Notes under the pieces: generated by a model
Seen by the model: the letters and a program-made list of their open reading frames with translations, nothing else
What the model was told of the DNA's origin: nothing
The model's database searches: none
Made by a program: the position numbers and the translations under genes
In this document: one piece after another, positions 19,824 to 29,420 of the stretch
Numbering within the stretch: position 1 is the first letter of the stretch
Layout: each line of letters starts with the position of its first letter
Source of the DNA: Muriicola sp. Z0-33
Lineage (GTDB): Bacteria > Bacteroidota > Bacteroidia > Flavobacteriales > Flavobacteriaceae
DNA: 57,083 bases
Direction of reading: 5' to 3'
Assembly: GCF_026126425.1 (NCBI RefSeq)
Contig: NZ_JAFMPW010000017.1
Span: 1-57,083, forward strand

Positions 19824-20546
19824 CTAACCCTCTATCTCAGATTTTGCCTTACTAATCTGCGCCCCAAACAATTCGGCAAAGTGTTTTAATAGCTTTTGTT
19901 TTACTTCCCCCATGGAAATATCAGAATTGCCTAACTCGGCACTTAAGGAAGTTACCGCCTTTCCTTTTATACCGCAAGGGATCATCAAATCAAAATACCC
20001 AAGGTGGGTATTTACATTGAGTGCAAAACCATGCATGGTTACCCATCTGCTGGCACGTACTCCCATAGCGCAGATCTTTCGTGCAAAGGGGGTCCCAACA
20101 TCTAACCAAACACCTGTTTCACCGGGAGAACGCTCCCCTTTTAACCCATATTCTGCAAGAGTAAGTATCACCATTTCCTCCAAAAAACGCAGGTATTTGT
20201 GTATGTCTGTAAAGAAATTGTCCAGATCCAAAATGGGGTAGCCCACAATTTGCCCTGGGCCATGATAGGTGATATCTCCACCACGATTAATCTTATAAAA
20301 CTGTGCTCCCTTAGCCTTAAGCTGTTGCTCATCTATTAGCAGGTTATTCATATCCCCGCTTTTTCCCAAAGTGTAGACATGCGGGTGTTCTACAAAGAGA
20401 AAATGGTTAGGAGTACGATTGTCCAGGCCTTGCCTCCTGTTTTTAATTTTGAGATCGACGATTTCCTGGAACAACTGCTCCTGGTAATCCCAGGTTTCTT
20501 TATAATCCTTTAAACCCAGATCCTGTATGATTATCTTTTTATTCAT
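19824..20546 (-). CDS. lipB: Octanoyl-[acyl-carrier-protein] transferase
   Basis: A 240-residue cytoplasmic enzyme that moves octanoyl groups from acyl carrier protein to lipoyl domains of 2-oxo acid dehydrogenases and the glycine cleavage H protein. The fingerprint GGDITYHGPGQ is at 89-99, the conserved Lys157 is in FARKICAMGVR, and the catalytic Cys191 is in MIPCGIKGKAV. Its length is slightly above the E. coli protein because of an N-terminal extension. Its ATG overlaps the stop of the upstream lipoprotein gene by four bases, so the two are co-transcribed from the promoter at 21350-21357. Confidence 0.96.
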   Translation of the reverse strand: MNKKIIIQDLGLKDYKETWDYQEQLFQEIVDLKIKNRRQGLDNRTPNHFLFVEHPHVYTLGKSGDMNNLLIDEQQLKAKGAQFYKINRGGDITYHGPGQIVGYPILDLDNFFTDIHKYLRFLEEMVILTLAEYGLKGERSPGETGVWLDVGTPFARKICAMGVRASRWVTMHGFALNVNTHLGYFDLMIPCGIKGKAVTSLSAELGNSDISMGEVKQKLLKHFAELFGAQISKAKSEIEG

Positions 20547-21328
20547 TTTTCAAACTCCACCTCAACATTAAAATAATCGGGGTCATTGTTTAAATCGTAC
20601 ATATTTGCTTCAATTTCCACCCCCTTAAAATCTGAAAGTATCCGGGCATTTTTATTGCTCACACTCTTCACTTTATAAGGAAAACGATATACCTGCTTAA
20701 AGCGGATCATATCTACAAAAGGATCATCCTGTTTAATGGTCGTGTCTTTTTTTGCAATGGCCTCTGCCCGGGCCTCCTTAGTAATTGTTCTGGAAAATTT
20801 TTTCTTATTAAAGGAGGTGTTAAATTGTTTTGCCATAGAAAACACATCGGAGAATCCATTATCTTGATCAGTACTATCAAGATCCGCTTCACCATTCAGG
20901 CCGGTCATTGGATTATTAAGCTCTTTAAGTTCTTTTATATTGGCCTTCTCAATGGCCTGAGCAAACTTTGCAATGTCTTCAAAACTCTCAAAATCGTAGA
21001 TTAAATTCATTTTCATCTGCTTTTCCTCCTCGTTCATTTTCATAGCGAATTTAAGTGGTCTTAATGCCTCTAATTCCTCCCTTTCTTCTTTAGGTAGTAG
21101 CGCTATACTATCCTTTTTTTCGTCCAAGAAAGTCGCAAAAGTTATAAGAGAATCTACGGGGGGCTTGGAAGGCAAAGTATCGTTAAGATCGCCCATTTTC
21201 ATCATTTCAGACATATCAAATGCCATTTGATATGTACCGCTGCCATTTTTGTTAAATGTAATTTCCTCTTGTATCTGGCAACTGTGGCTGCAGATAATGA
21301 CCAATAGAAGTACGACAATTTTTCTCAT
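20543..21328 (-). CDS. Lipoprotein of unknown function upstream of lipB
   Basis: A 261-residue protein with lipobox SHSC at the end of MRKIVVLLLVIICSHSCQ. The mature part has many Met/Lys/Glu helices (MNEEEKQMKMNLIYDFESFE) and an acidic middle. I do not recognise the family. The FNKNGSGTYQMAFDMS opening (a beta hairpin with an exposed sugar-like turn) is also seen in uncharacterised flavobacterial lipoproteins. Coupling to lipB by an ATGA overlap may be a genome-layout effect and not evidence of a shared pathway. Confidence 0.7.
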   Translation of the reverse strand: MRKIVVLLLVIICSHSCQIQEEITFNKNGSGTYQMAFDMSEMMKMGDLNDTLPSKPPVDSLITFATFLDEKKDSIALLPKEEREELEALRPLKFAMKMNEEEKQMKMNLIYDFESFEDIAKFAQAIEKANIKELKELNNPMTGLNGEADLDSTDQDNGFSDVFSMAKQFNTSFNKKKFSRTITKEARAEAIAKKDTTIKQDDPFVDMIRFKQVYRFPYKVKSVSNKNARILSDFKGVEIEANMYDLNNDPDYFNVEVEFEK

Positions 21329-21349
21329 AATGTATCTTGCTTATAAAGG

Positions 21350-21357
21350 CAAAGATA
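21350..21357 (-). promoter_or_regulatory. -7 element before the 20543 lipoprotein and lipB
   Basis: Minus strand TATCTTTG followed by C is a perfect -7 match, 21 bases before the ATG at 21328. Twenty bases further upstream is TTA where TTG is expected. The element lies just past the yqaE stop, so this pair can be expressed apart from yqaE. Confidence 0.55.
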
Positions 21358-21361
21358 CACA

Positions 21362-21517
21362 TCAATTAGGATTGTTTAAGATAACAAGTGCAGCAATGAC
21401 TCCCGGGACCCAGCCACAAAAGGTTAAAAGCAGCACAATCAGAAAAGACCCGCAGCCTTTCCCAATTACCGACAGAGGCGGGAAAATAATTGCCAGTAAA
21501 ACACGTATAAAACTCAT
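21362..21517 (-). CDS. YqaE/Pmp3-family membrane protein (51 residues)
   Basis: This small gene is easy to miss. Minus-strand ATG at 21517 gives 51 residues: start MSFIRVLLAIIFPPLSVIGK, then GCGSFLIVLLLTFCGWVPGV, then IAALVILNNPN. That is the Pmp3/YqaE proteolipid signature: FPPLSV in the first membrane segment, then GCGSFLIVLLL and a CGWVPGVIAA second segment. Two transmembrane helices and length 51 are normal for the family. Members help maintain membrane potential or ion balance under stress. It lies 33 bases before the lipoprotein-lipB pair on the same strand. Confidence 0.93.
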   Translation of the reverse strand: MSFIRVLLAIIFPPLSVIGKGCGSFLIVLLLTFCGWVPGVIAALVILNNPN

Positions 21518-21629
21518 TGATTCAGGATTTATTGATTGATGTACTTATAGGACGTAATTTCTATTAGTTTGTTACACTTTAAGCGTCGCATTTTATGCCA
21601 ATCTGTTACAAAAAATCCTATATTTAAAT

Positions 21630-22193
21630 ATGGATTTAGTTAGTGCCGATTTAAAACTAAGATCATTTTTGAAGGAAGATGCAGATGCTCTTGTAAAACT
21701 CTGCAACAACATTAATATTTGGCGCAATATACGTGATGCCCTTCCTCATCCCTATCAGCTATCAGATGCCCATAATTTTATTCAGTTAGCCACTTCCAAA
21801 ACACCTCAGGAAATCTTTGCCATTGACAAAAAAAATGAACTTGTTGGTTGCATCGGCATTCACCCACAAGATGATGTTTACAGATTTTCGGCAGAAATCG
21901 GGTATTGGATTGGGGAACCCTATTGGGGCCAGGGATTAGCTACTGCGGCCCTGCAGTTGATTATTAATTATGGTTTTGAAACTTTAGGAATGTCTAAGCT
22001 CTATGCCGGTTGTTTTGAATTCAACAAAGCCTCACAGAAAGTATTAGTGAAAGCGGGTTTTAGAAGAGAAGCTATTCTTAAAAAAGCAGTTTTTAAAAAC
22101 GATTCCTTCTATGATGAAATCCGATATGCTATTTTCAGGGATGATGATGAAAATAAAAGGTGGGCTAAAACCCTGGTCATTGGTCAAATATAA
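21630..22193 (+). CDS. GNAT-family N-acetyltransferase (RimJ/RimL type)
   Basis: A 187-residue acetyl-CoA-dependent acetyltransferase. The fold is recognisable by LVGCIGIHPQDDVYRFSAEI (strands 2-4), the acetyl-CoA loop in IGYWIGEPYWGQGLATAALQ (the Q/RxxGxG/A motif as GQGLATA), and the late FNKASQKVLVKAGFRREAIL segment, typical of RimJ/RimL-like enzymes that acetylate N-termini or small amines. The target is not known. It has its own gap upstream with TATATTTA at about 21619, a weak promoter match, and is not obviously linked to lysS, which has its own promoter. Confidence 0.9.
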   Translation: MDLVSADLKLRSFLKEDADALVKLCNNINIWRNIRDALPHPYQLSDAHNFIQLATSKTPQEIFAIDKKNELVGCIGIHPQDDVYRFSAEIGYWIGEPYWGQGLATAALQLIINYGFETLGMSKLYAGCFEFNKASQKVLVKAGFRREAILKKAVFKNDSFYDEIRYAIFRDDDENKRWAKTLVIGQI

Positions 22194-22281
22194 AATCGCG
22201 CCTTTTGTCAACAATCCCGTGACCAAAATACCCCTTATAATTCTGCAGTAACACTCCCCTGGCAATTAGTGCCAATCCAAC

Positions 22282-22313
22282 TTTGATACATTTCTCCAAT
22301 GTAGCTATATTTG
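22282..22313 (+). promoter_or_regulatory. Promoter of lysS
   Basis: TTTG (22282-22285), exactly 20 bases, then TATATTTG (22306-22313) followed by T: a full consensus Bacteroidota promoter. The ATG is 18 bases beyond the -7 element, so the leader is only about 12 bases. Confidence 0.85.
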
Positions 22314-22331
22314 TACCCTTAACGACCATTT

Positions 22332-24026
22332 ATGCAACTCTCAGAGCAAGAAATAGTACGAAGAGAAAAATTAGACAAACTACGCCACCTTGGGATTAAT
22401 CCATATCCAGCAGCACTATATGCTGTTGATCATACCTCCAAACAAATAAAGGAAGGATATGAAGAAGGTAAAAAAGTGGTCATCGCAGGGAGATTAATGT
22501 CTCGCAGGATTCAGGGAAAGGCATCATTTGCAGAAATCCAGGATAGCGAAGGCAGGATTCAGGTCTATTTCAATAGAGATGAGATTTGCCCGGGAGAAGA
22601 CAAAACACTTTATAATGAGGTGTACAAAAAACTATTGGATATTGGTGATATTGTAGGAATAGAAGGGGAACTTTTTACAACACAGGTAGGTGAAAAAACT
22701 GTCCTTGTGAAGGTTTTCAGCCTATTGAGCAAAGCGCTCAGACCACTTCCGCTTCCCAAAAAAGATGCCGAGGGCAATGTTTATGACGAATTTAATGATC
22801 CCGAACAACGTTACAGACAGCGCTATGTAGACCTTGCGGTAAATCCCTCCGTGAAAGATACATTTATAAAACGCACCAAGATTACCAACAGTATTCGTGA
22901 ATTCTATAATGAAAAAGGATACCTGGAGGTAGAAACACCCATCTTACAGCCCATACCAGGTGGAGCCGCTGCACGGCCTTTCCTAACCCATCATAATGCT
23001 CTGAATATTCCGCTGTATTTAAGAATTGCCAATGAGTTGTATTTAAAGCGGCTTATTGTCGGTGGTTTTGATGGGGTATATGAATTCTCAAAAGATTTCA
23101 GGAATGAAGGGATGGACCGTACCCATAACCCGGAGTTCACGGTTATGGAACTCTATGTAGCGTATAAAGACTACAATTGGATGATGGATACTACAGAACA
23201 ATTGCTTCAAAAAGTGGCTATAGATACTACAGGGGGCACTAAGGTAACTGTAGGAGAACATGAAATTGAATTTAGAGCGCCTTATCCACGTGTACCCATT
23301 TTGGATGCCATAAAGGAGCATACAGGTTATGACGTGGCAGGTATGAATGAGGAAGAGCTTAGAACCACGGCAAAAGCGCTGGGTATTGAAGTAGATGATA
23401 CCATGGGTGTAGGGAAACTTATTGATGAAATTTTTGGGGAAAAATGTGAACACCACTATGTTCAACCCACTTTTATCATAGACTACCCAAAAGAGATGAG
23501 CCCGCTTACCAAAGAACACAGAAGTAACCCCGCACTTACAGAGCGTTTTGAACTTATGGTAAATGGCAAGGAGATTGCAAATGCCTACTCAGAACTTAAC
23601 GATCCTATAGACCAACGAGAGCGCTTTGAAGAACAGCTTAAATTATCGGAAAAAGGGGATGACGAAGCTATGTTCATAGATCAGGATTTTTTAAGGGCAC
23701 TGGAATACGGTATGCCTCCTACCTCAGGGATTGGTATTGGAATAGACCGCCTGGTAATGTTACTGACCAATAACGCTTCTATTCAGGAAGTGCTGTTTTT
23801 TCCACAAATGCGCCCCGAGAAAAAACAAGTGGAACTTTCCGAGGAGGAAAAGAATGTTTTTACAATTTTAAAATCAGATTTCCCTATTGCTTTAAATGAT
23901 TTAAAACAAAAATCCGAGCTTAGCAACAAGAAATGGGACAAGGCTATCAAAGGCCTCTCTTCTAAAAAATTAGCAAAAGTCAATAAAGAGGATGACGGCT
24001 CCCTAATGGTAGGAATTGTTGAGTAG
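22332..24026 (+). CDS. lysS: Lysyl-tRNA synthetase, class II
   Basis: A 564-residue enzyme that charges tRNA-Lys. An N-terminal OB-fold anticodon-binding domain ([20 protein letters not shown]) is followed by the class II core: motif 2 in [20 protein letters not shown] and motif 3 in [15 protein letters not shown] at about 466. The enzyme reads about 60 residues beyond the usual end (after [10 protein letters not shown]), with a [20 protein letters not shown] helical domain. That extension is common in Bacteroidota LysRS and absent from the 505-residue E. coli enzyme. Monocistronic with its own promoter. Confidence 0.97.
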   Translation: MQLSEQEIVRREKLDKLRHLGINPYPAALYAVDHTSKQIKEGYEEGKKVVIAGRLMSRRIQGKASFAEIQDSEGRIQVYFNRDEICPGEDKTLYNEVYKKLLDIGDIVGIEGELFTTQVGEKTVLVKVFSLLSKALRPLPLPKKDAEGNVYDEFNDPEQRYRQRYVDLAVNPSVKDTFIKRTKITNSIREFYNEKGYLEVETPILQPIPGGAAARPFLTHHNALNIPLYLRIANELYLKRLIVGGFDGVYEFSKDFRNEGMDRTHNPEFTVMELYVAYKDYNWMMDTTEQLLQKVAIDTTGGTKVTVGEHEIEFRAPYPRVPILDAIKEHTGYDVAGMNEEELRTTAKALGIEVDDTMGVGKLIDEIFGEKCEHHYVQPTFIIDYPKEMSPLTKEHRSNPALTERFELMVNGKEIANAYSELNDPIDQRERFEEQLKLSEKGDDEAMFIDQDFLRALEYGMPPTSGIGIGIDRLVMLLTNNASIQEVLFFPQMRPEKKQVELSEEEKNVFTILKSDFPIALNDLKQKSELSNKKWDKAIKGLSSKKLAKVNKEDDGSLMVGIVE

Positions 24027-24180
24027 CTTACCTAAGCTATTGAACTAAAAAAATACCACTACTATTCTTCATTTCTCAGTATTCGTAAAGAATCAGATCA
24101 AAGCGAGGACCCTCTCTGTGCTTTCTTTCTATGTATTAGTTAGGAAGCATTATCTGCAAATGTGCTAAATGTAGTCAGTT

Positions 24181-24194
24181 TGTGCTCGAGCACA
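24181..24194. promoter_or_regulatory. 14-base palindrome upstream of the DUF1553 operon
   Basis: TGTGCTCGAGCACA is a perfect inverted repeat 80 bases before the operon's first ATG (24274). Its position suits an operator, but no regulator gene is adjacent and no good -33/-7 pair was found (TAACTTTA at 24232-24239 is a weak candidate). Confidence 0.3.
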
Positions 24195-24273
24195 GAATAA
24201 CTTCCTTCCTTCGACAAAACCGAAAAAGTCGTAACTTTAGGGAAAGAGTTACCCCTAATTGTATTTGTGCGGG

Positions 24274-27009
24274 ATGAAGAAAAAGGCCCTTACCGGAACC
24301 ATAGTTATTGCTGCCCTCCTGGTTGTTGTTTTGCTATACGATAATTTTAAGCCAAAGGAAGAGGTAGATTTTAGTGCTGATATAAAACCCATCCTGAATA
24401 CCCATTGTATTAGCTGTCATGGAGGGGTGAAAAAGAATGCCGGTTTTAGCCTGCTTTTTGAAAAGGAAGCCCTGGGTGATACAAAATCCGGAAAACCGGC
24501 CATCATTCCCGGAGATGCTTCTGCAAGTGACCTTATTAGGAGGATAAAAGAAGATGACCCTGAACTCAGGATGCCTTATGAAAAGGCCAAACTCTCTAAA
24601 AATGAAATAGACCTTTTAACGCGCTGGGTAAACCAGGGGGCCAAATGGGGAGACCATTGGGCGTATTCACTGCCGGATAAAGTGGATGTCCCGCCGGTAA
24701 ATCTTGAAGCGGGGTTTGCCAGTAGCCCGGGTCCCGATTTCTTAAAAAATGACATAGACAACTTCATTCTTACAAGAATGGAAGATAAACAATTGTCGCC
24801 CAATGTGCAGGCAGAAAAAAACGTCCTTGCCCGTAGGTTAGCCCTGGATATTACAGGTTTACCCCCCGGCGAATCACTCTTCAGGGAATTTATAACTCAA
24901 AATTTATCCTATGAGGTATTTGTAGACAGCTTATTGGCACAAAAATCCTATGGTGAAAAATGGGCGAGCTGGTGGTTAGATATGGCCCGTTATTCAGACA
25001 CCAAGGGATATGAAAAAGACCAGGGACGCAGTATTTATCACTATCGGGATTGGGTGATCAGGGCATTAAATAATAATATGCCATTCGACCAGTTTACCAT
25101 TGAACAACTGGCAGGAGATCTGCTGCCGGAACCTACAGTAGACCAATACATTGCAACAGCCTTTCATAGAAATACCATGAATAATGATGAAGGAGGCACT
25201 GAAGATGAAGAGTACAGGATGGCAGCAGTAATAGATAGAGTAAATACCACTTTTGAAGTTTGGCAGAGCACTACCATAGGATGTGTTCAGTGTCACAGTC
25301 ACCCCTATGATCCATTTAAAAATGAGGAATACTATCAGCTCATGGCATTTTTTAATAATTCCCGAGATGAAGATATTCCTTCAGAAGCCCCGGTACTTAA
25401 GTTTTATTCCCCGGATCAAAAAAAGAAAGTAGATCAAATAAATAATTGGATTACACAGAACGGCAATCCTTCTCTAGCAAAACAGTACGCTAATTTTATG
25501 TCGTACACAGAGCCCGTTAATAATGCCCACGATTTTGTCAACTTTAAAAATGGCTCCTATGACGATCATGCGGCCCTTAATCTATGGGATGACGGCTCTT
25601 GCCAACTTAAAGACCTAAATACAAAAGGCGGCACCACTCTATTTCTCAAGTACAATTCCGGATATAATGGTACGGTACTGACCTTTAAGCAAAGCAGCTC
25701 TGAAGGAAAGATTCTGGCGCGTATAAATATTGATAAAACCCAGAAAAGTAGTATCCTAAAAATCCCTTTTGGGAAAGTGGAAGAATCCTTTGATTTGTTT
25801 GTTGAAACCAATAATGATAGGGTGGCCAAAAATGCAAATGTCATTAGCCTTTATTGGATAGCCGTGATGCCAGATTTGCCTGGTAAGGCCAATCCCGGTT
25901 ATGGTGAGATCAATGATATCTTACTGGAAGTATTGAATGCAGAAACCCCGACGGTTCCGATTATGATAGAGAATCCGGATTACAGAAAACGTACAACACA
26001 GGTATTTGAACGCGGTAACTGGTTATTGAAGGGAGATACTGTATTACCAGCTACTCCTCAACTCTTAAATCCCTGGGATGATAAGTGGTCTAAAGACAGA
26101 CTAGGGCTGTCTAAATGGCTGATTAGCAAACAGAATCCTTTAACCGCACGCACCATAGTAAACAGGGTATGGCATCAAATTTTTGGCCGGGGATTGGTTG
26201 CTACTATTGAAGACATTGGTTCGCAATCAGACCCTCCTTCACACCCAGCTCTTTTAGACTGGCTGGCACTAAGGTTTATGAATGAACACAACTGGAGCAT
26301 AAAATCCTTAATAAAGGAAATTGTGATGTCCGGAACTTACGGGCAGAGTTCGGAAAGTACAACAGATAACTATTTGGCAGATATAAAAAATGAGTACTAT
26401 GCCAGGGGTCCGAGGCTCAGGTTAAGCGCAGAACAAATTCGGGATCAGGCGTTGGCCGTGTCCGGATTATTAAGCAAAAAAATGTATGGCCCAGGGGTAA
26501 TGCCGCCCCAACCGGAAAATGTTTGGCAAACGGTGTACAGTGGTGCACAATGGATTGAAAGCGTTGGGGAGGACAGATATAGAAGAGCAATATATACCTA
26601 TTTAAAACGTACAAGCCCTTATCCTTCTTATATCACTTTTGATGCAGGAAGCCGGGAAGTATGCACCATCAGAAGAACGGTAACCAATACCCCTTTGCAG
26701 GCTTTGGTAATGCTGAATGATCCTGTATATATGGAAGCCGCCTATAACCTGGCTACCATCATGGATGATGAAAATATTGAAAAAGGTATTGCCAAAGGGT
26801 ATAAACGGGCCTTAATGGCAACTGCCACCGCTGATAAACTGGATACCCTCTTAGAGCTTTATGAAGTTGCCCTGGAGGAGTTTACAACACGTCCTGAAGA
26901 AATGGAAAGTTTTATATATTTTGATAAGCAGCCCAATGCAAAAAAAGCGGCTTTAACTGTAGTTGCTAACGCAATTATGAACCTGGATGAGTTTCTTACA
27001 AAAGCTTAA
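24274..27009 (+). CDS. DUF1549/DUF1553 protein with planctomycete-type cytochrome domain
   Basis: A 911-residue protein. ATG at 24274 is chosen because the longer reading starts from TTG. Residues 1-25 form an uncleaved membrane anchor or signal. PSCyt1-type domain follows with haem motif CISCH (45-49). DUF1549 (about 160-360) contains the second haem-like motif CVQCHSHPYDPF (337 onward), and DUF1553 (about 585-895) is at the end. Both CxxCH motifs should be haem-carrying if exported through the periplasmic cytochrome maturation route. Such proteins are abundant in Planctomycetes and Verrucomicrobia and scattered in Bacteroidota; the biochemical role is not established. First gene of the run to 30818; its stop is 2 bases before the DUF1501 start. 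Confidence 0.88.
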   Translation: MKKKALTGTIVIAALLVVVLLYDNFKPKEEVDFSADIKPILNTHCISCHGGVKKNAGFSLLFEKEALGDTKSGKPAIIPGDASASDLIRRIKEDDPELRMPYEKAKLSKNEIDLLTRWVNQGAKWGDHWAYSLPDKVDVPPVNLEAGFASSPGPDFLKNDIDNFILTRMEDKQLSPNVQAEKNVLARRLALDITGLPPGESLFREFITQNLSYEVFVDSLLAQKSYGEKWASWWLDMARYSDTKGYEKDQGRSIYHYRDWVIRALNNNMPFDQFTIEQLAGDLLPEPTVDQYIATAFHRNTMNNDEGGTEDEEYRMAAVIDRVNTTFEVWQSTTIGCVQCHSHPYDPFKNEEYYQLMAFFNNSRDEDIPSEAPVLKFYSPDQKKKVDQINNWITQNGNPSLAKQYANFMSYTEPVNNAHDFVNFKNGSYDDHAALNLWDDGSCQLKDLNTKGGTTLFLKYNSGYNGTVLTFKQSSSEGKILARINIDKTQKSSILKIPFGKVEESFDLFVETNNDRVAKNANVISLYWIAVMPDLPGKANPGYGEINDILLEVLNAETPTVPIMIENPDYRKRTTQVFERGNWLLKGDTVLPATPQLLNPWDDKWSKDRLGLSKWLISKQNPLTARTIVNRVWHQIFGRGLVATIEDIGSQSDPPSHPALLDWLALRFMNEHNWSIKSLIKEIVMSGTYGQSSESTTDNYLADIKNEYYARGPRLRLSAEQIRDQALAVSGLLSKKMYGPGVMPPQPENVWQTVYSGAQWIESVGEDRYRRAIYTYLKRTSPYPSYITFDAGSREVCTIRRTVTNTPLQALVMLNDPVYMEAAYNLATIMDDENIEKGIAKGYKRALMATATADKLDTLLELYEVALEEFTTRPEEMESFIYFDKQPNAKKAALTVVANAIMNLDEFLTKA

Positions 27010-27011
27010 AA

Positions 27012-28520
27012 ATGGATAATCTGGACAAACTAATACAAGAGCACTTAATAAGAAAAGCGCAGCAGAAAACGAGGAGGCATTTTATAAAAAATTGTGCTCA
27101 GGGGATTGGCGGCCTGGCTCTTGGATCTATTTTTAGTGGCTGCGACCCTTTGACCAATCAAAAGGGCAAGACCGGAACACCCTTTACTGAAAGAGATCTG
27201 AATCCGTTGGCGGTTTTGTCGCCCCCATTTAATCCCAAGATTAAATCGGTTATCTATCTGCATATGGCCGGAGCCCCTTCCCAACTGGAAATGTTCGATC
27301 ATAAACCTGTGCTGCACAAACTCCATGGACAGGATTGCCCGCAATCTTTGTTAGAGGGCAAAAAGTTTGCTTTTATAAAAGGGACACCAAAATTAATGGG
27401 GCCCCAGGCAGAATTTACCCGGGAGGGGGAGGCCGGGAACTGGATATCTAATTATTTACCACATTTCAAAAAGGTGATAGATGATGTCGCATTTCTTAAG
27501 GCGGTTCATACAGATCAGTTTAATCATGGCCCTGCTCAACTTTTTATGCATACCGGTAGCGCACGGCTGGGTCGGCCAAGTATAGGGGCCTGGGCCACCT
27601 ATGGCCTGGGATCAGAAAACCAAAATCTTCCCGGATTTGTGGTGCTGACCTCAGGCGGTAAAACACCTGACGCCGGAAAAAGTGTTTGGGGAAGTGGCTT
27701 TTTACCCTCGGTCTATCAAGGGGTACAATGCAGATCAAAAGGAGACCCGGTCTTGTATATTGAAGATCCGGAAGGTATTTCCAGAAATCTCAAAAAAAGC
27801 ACCATAGACGCCATTAATAAAATAAACAAAGAGGAGTACTTAAAATATGCAGACCCGGAAATTCTGGCCCGGATCAACCAATATGAGATGGCTTACCGTA
27901 TGCAAATTGCAGTTCCCGAAGTAATGAATATTGCATCGGAACCGGAAAATATAAAACAGATGTACGGGGTTGAACCCGGTAAAGAATCATTTGCAAATAA
28001 TTGCCTTTTAGCACGTAAACTGGTTGAAGATGGTGTTAGGTTTGTTCAGCTATTTGATTGGGGTTGGGACAGTCATGGCACAGAACATTCCACGGCTATC
28101 GATCTTGGCCTTCGAAATAAATGCCTGGAAATAGACCGGCCTATTACCGCACTCATCCTGGATCTTAAACAGCGAGGCCTCCTGGATGAAACGCTTATTG
28201 TATGGGGAGGTGAGTTTGGGAGAACCCCTATGCAGGAAAACAGAGGTAATAAGAAAATGGGGTACAAAGGAAGAGATCACCATGGTGATGCCTTCACCAT
28301 GTGGATGGCCGGTGGAGGAATTAAAGGAGGGGCTTCACACGGGCAAACAGATGATATCGGATTCTCTGGTATAGAAGGCAGAGTATCTGTACACGATGTC
28401 CATGCTACCATCTTACATCTGCTGGGTTTTGATCATGAACAGTTTACCTTCGAATTTCAGGGAAGGCCGTTCAGGTTAACAGATGTTGAAGGTGAGGTAA
28501 TCCATGAAATCCTGGCTTAA
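27012..28520 (+). CDS. DUF1501 protein with twin-arginine signal
   Basis: A 502-residue protein with the Tat motif TRRHFIK near the N-terminus and a lipobox-like GCDP soon after. Tat export indicates folding before translocation, often with cofactor. The DUF1501 body belongs to the alkaline phosphatase-like superfamily; FDWGWDSHGTEH, WGGEFGRTPM and GRDHHGDAFTMWMAGGG carry the conserved metal-binding-type Asp/His residues. DUF1501 genes almost always follow DUF1553 genes, as here with a 2-base gap. The substrate is unknown; sulfate, phosphate or carbohydrate ester hydrolysis are guesses from the fold. Confidence 0.88.
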   Translation: MDNLDKLIQEHLIRKAQQKTRRHFIKNCAQGIGGLALGSIFSGCDPLTNQKGKTGTPFTERDLNPLAVLSPPFNPKIKSVIYLHMAGAPSQLEMFDHKPVLHKLHGQDCPQSLLEGKKFAFIKGTPKLMGPQAEFTREGEAGNWISNYLPHFKKVIDDVAFLKAVHTDQFNHGPAQLFMHTGSARLGRPSIGAWATYGLGSENQNLPGFVVLTSGGKTPDAGKSVWGSGFLPSVYQGVQCRSKGDPVLYIEDPEGISRNLKKSTIDAINKINKEEYLKYADPEILARINQYEMAYRMQIAVPEVMNIASEPENIKQMYGVEPGKESFANNCLLARKLVEDGVRFVQLFDWGWDSHGTEHSTAIDLGLRNKCLEIDRPITALILDLKQRGLLDETLIVWGGEFGRTPMQENRGNKKMGYKGRDHHGDAFTMWMAGGGIKGGASHGQTDDIGFSGIEGRVSVHDVHATILHLLGFDHEQFTFEFQGRPFRLTDVEGEVIHEILA

Positions 28521-28532
28521 AGGAATAACAAT

Positions 28533-29408
28533 ATGAAAATACGCTTTATACTCCTTTTTTTAATTCTTCCTTTGATAACTGTAAATGCCCAGGAAAAATT
28601 ATTGTTCTTTCAAACCAACTGGGGAAATACGCTGTCATGGGATGCCTTCTGTAAACGGGCTAAAACAGACGGATATGACGGTATAGAAATATGGCTACCC
28701 GATGATCCCGAAAGCAGAGTACAATTAAAAAAAGCCTTAAATACATATGGTTTAAAAGTTGGATTCCTTAATGGAACCAATAAAACACTTCCTTTTGAAG
28801 AAAGTCTAAAAGTTTTTGCCGCCCAATTTGAAACTCTGATTGCATGGCAACCGGCATATATCAATTGCCATACCGGTAGCGACTTCTTTACAAGTACCCA
28901 GAATTTGGCTTTTATACACATTGCCAATAAAAAGGGGAAAGAAAGTGGTATTCCTGTTTATCACGAAACCCATAGAGGCCGATTTAGTTTTAACCTTCCA
29001 GCCACCAAAAAGTATCTGGCAGAAGTTCCAGATTTAAAACTAACGCTAGATATAAGCCATTGGATGGTGGTTCACGAATCGCTTTTAAAGGATCAGGACG
29101 CAGAATTAGAAGAGGTGCTTACAAATTCTTATCACATACATGCAAGAGTAGGTCATGCAGAAGGCCCACAGGTAAACGACCCGGAAGCCCCGGAATGGCG
29201 AGATGTTTTAGAAAGGCATTTAGACATCTGGGAGAAAGTGATAAGGAGCAAATGGCAGGAAGGTAAAAATGTGTATACCATAACTACCGAATTTGGGCCT
29301 CCGGACTATTTACCAACGACACCTTATACCAGAATGCCTTTGGCAGACCAATGGAAGGCCAACCTCTATATCATGAATGCTATCAAAGCCAGATTGTATG
29401 GTAAATAA
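28533..29408 (+). CDS. Exported sugar phosphate isomerase/epimerase-like TIM barrel
   Basis: A 291-residue protein with a signal peptide ending in TVNAQ and then an AP-endonuclease-2/xylose-isomerase-like TIM barrel: DGYDGIEIWLPDDPE, HTGSDFFT, YHETHRGRFSF, LTLDISHWMVVHESL, HIHARVGHAEGPQVNDPE, TTEFGPPDY. The conserved metal ligands (the E of HETH, the D of LDISH, the H and E of the later strands) are present. Export is unusual, as most of the family is cytoplasmic, so its substrate must be in the periplasm. It lies 12 bases after DUF1501. Confidence 0.85.
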   Translation: MKIRFILLFLILPLITVNAQEKLLFFQTNWGNTLSWDAFCKRAKTDGYDGIEIWLPDDPESRVQLKKALNTYGLKVGFLNGTNKTLPFEESLKVFAAQFETLIAWQPAYINCHTGSDFFTSTQNLAFIHIANKKGKESGIPVYHETHRGRFSFNLPATKKYLAEVPDLKLTLDISHWMVVHESLLKDQDAELEEVLTNSYHIHARVGHAEGPQVNDPEAPEWRDVLERHLDIWEKVIRSKWQEGKNVYTITTEFGPPDYLPTTPYTRMPLADQWKANLYIMNAIKARLYGK

Positions 29409-29420
29409 ATTATTTGCTTA

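Noticed and set aside
24232-24239. TAACTTTA as the promoter of the redox operon
   Set aside because: It mismatches the last base of the -7 element and no -33 partner is found at the usual distance.
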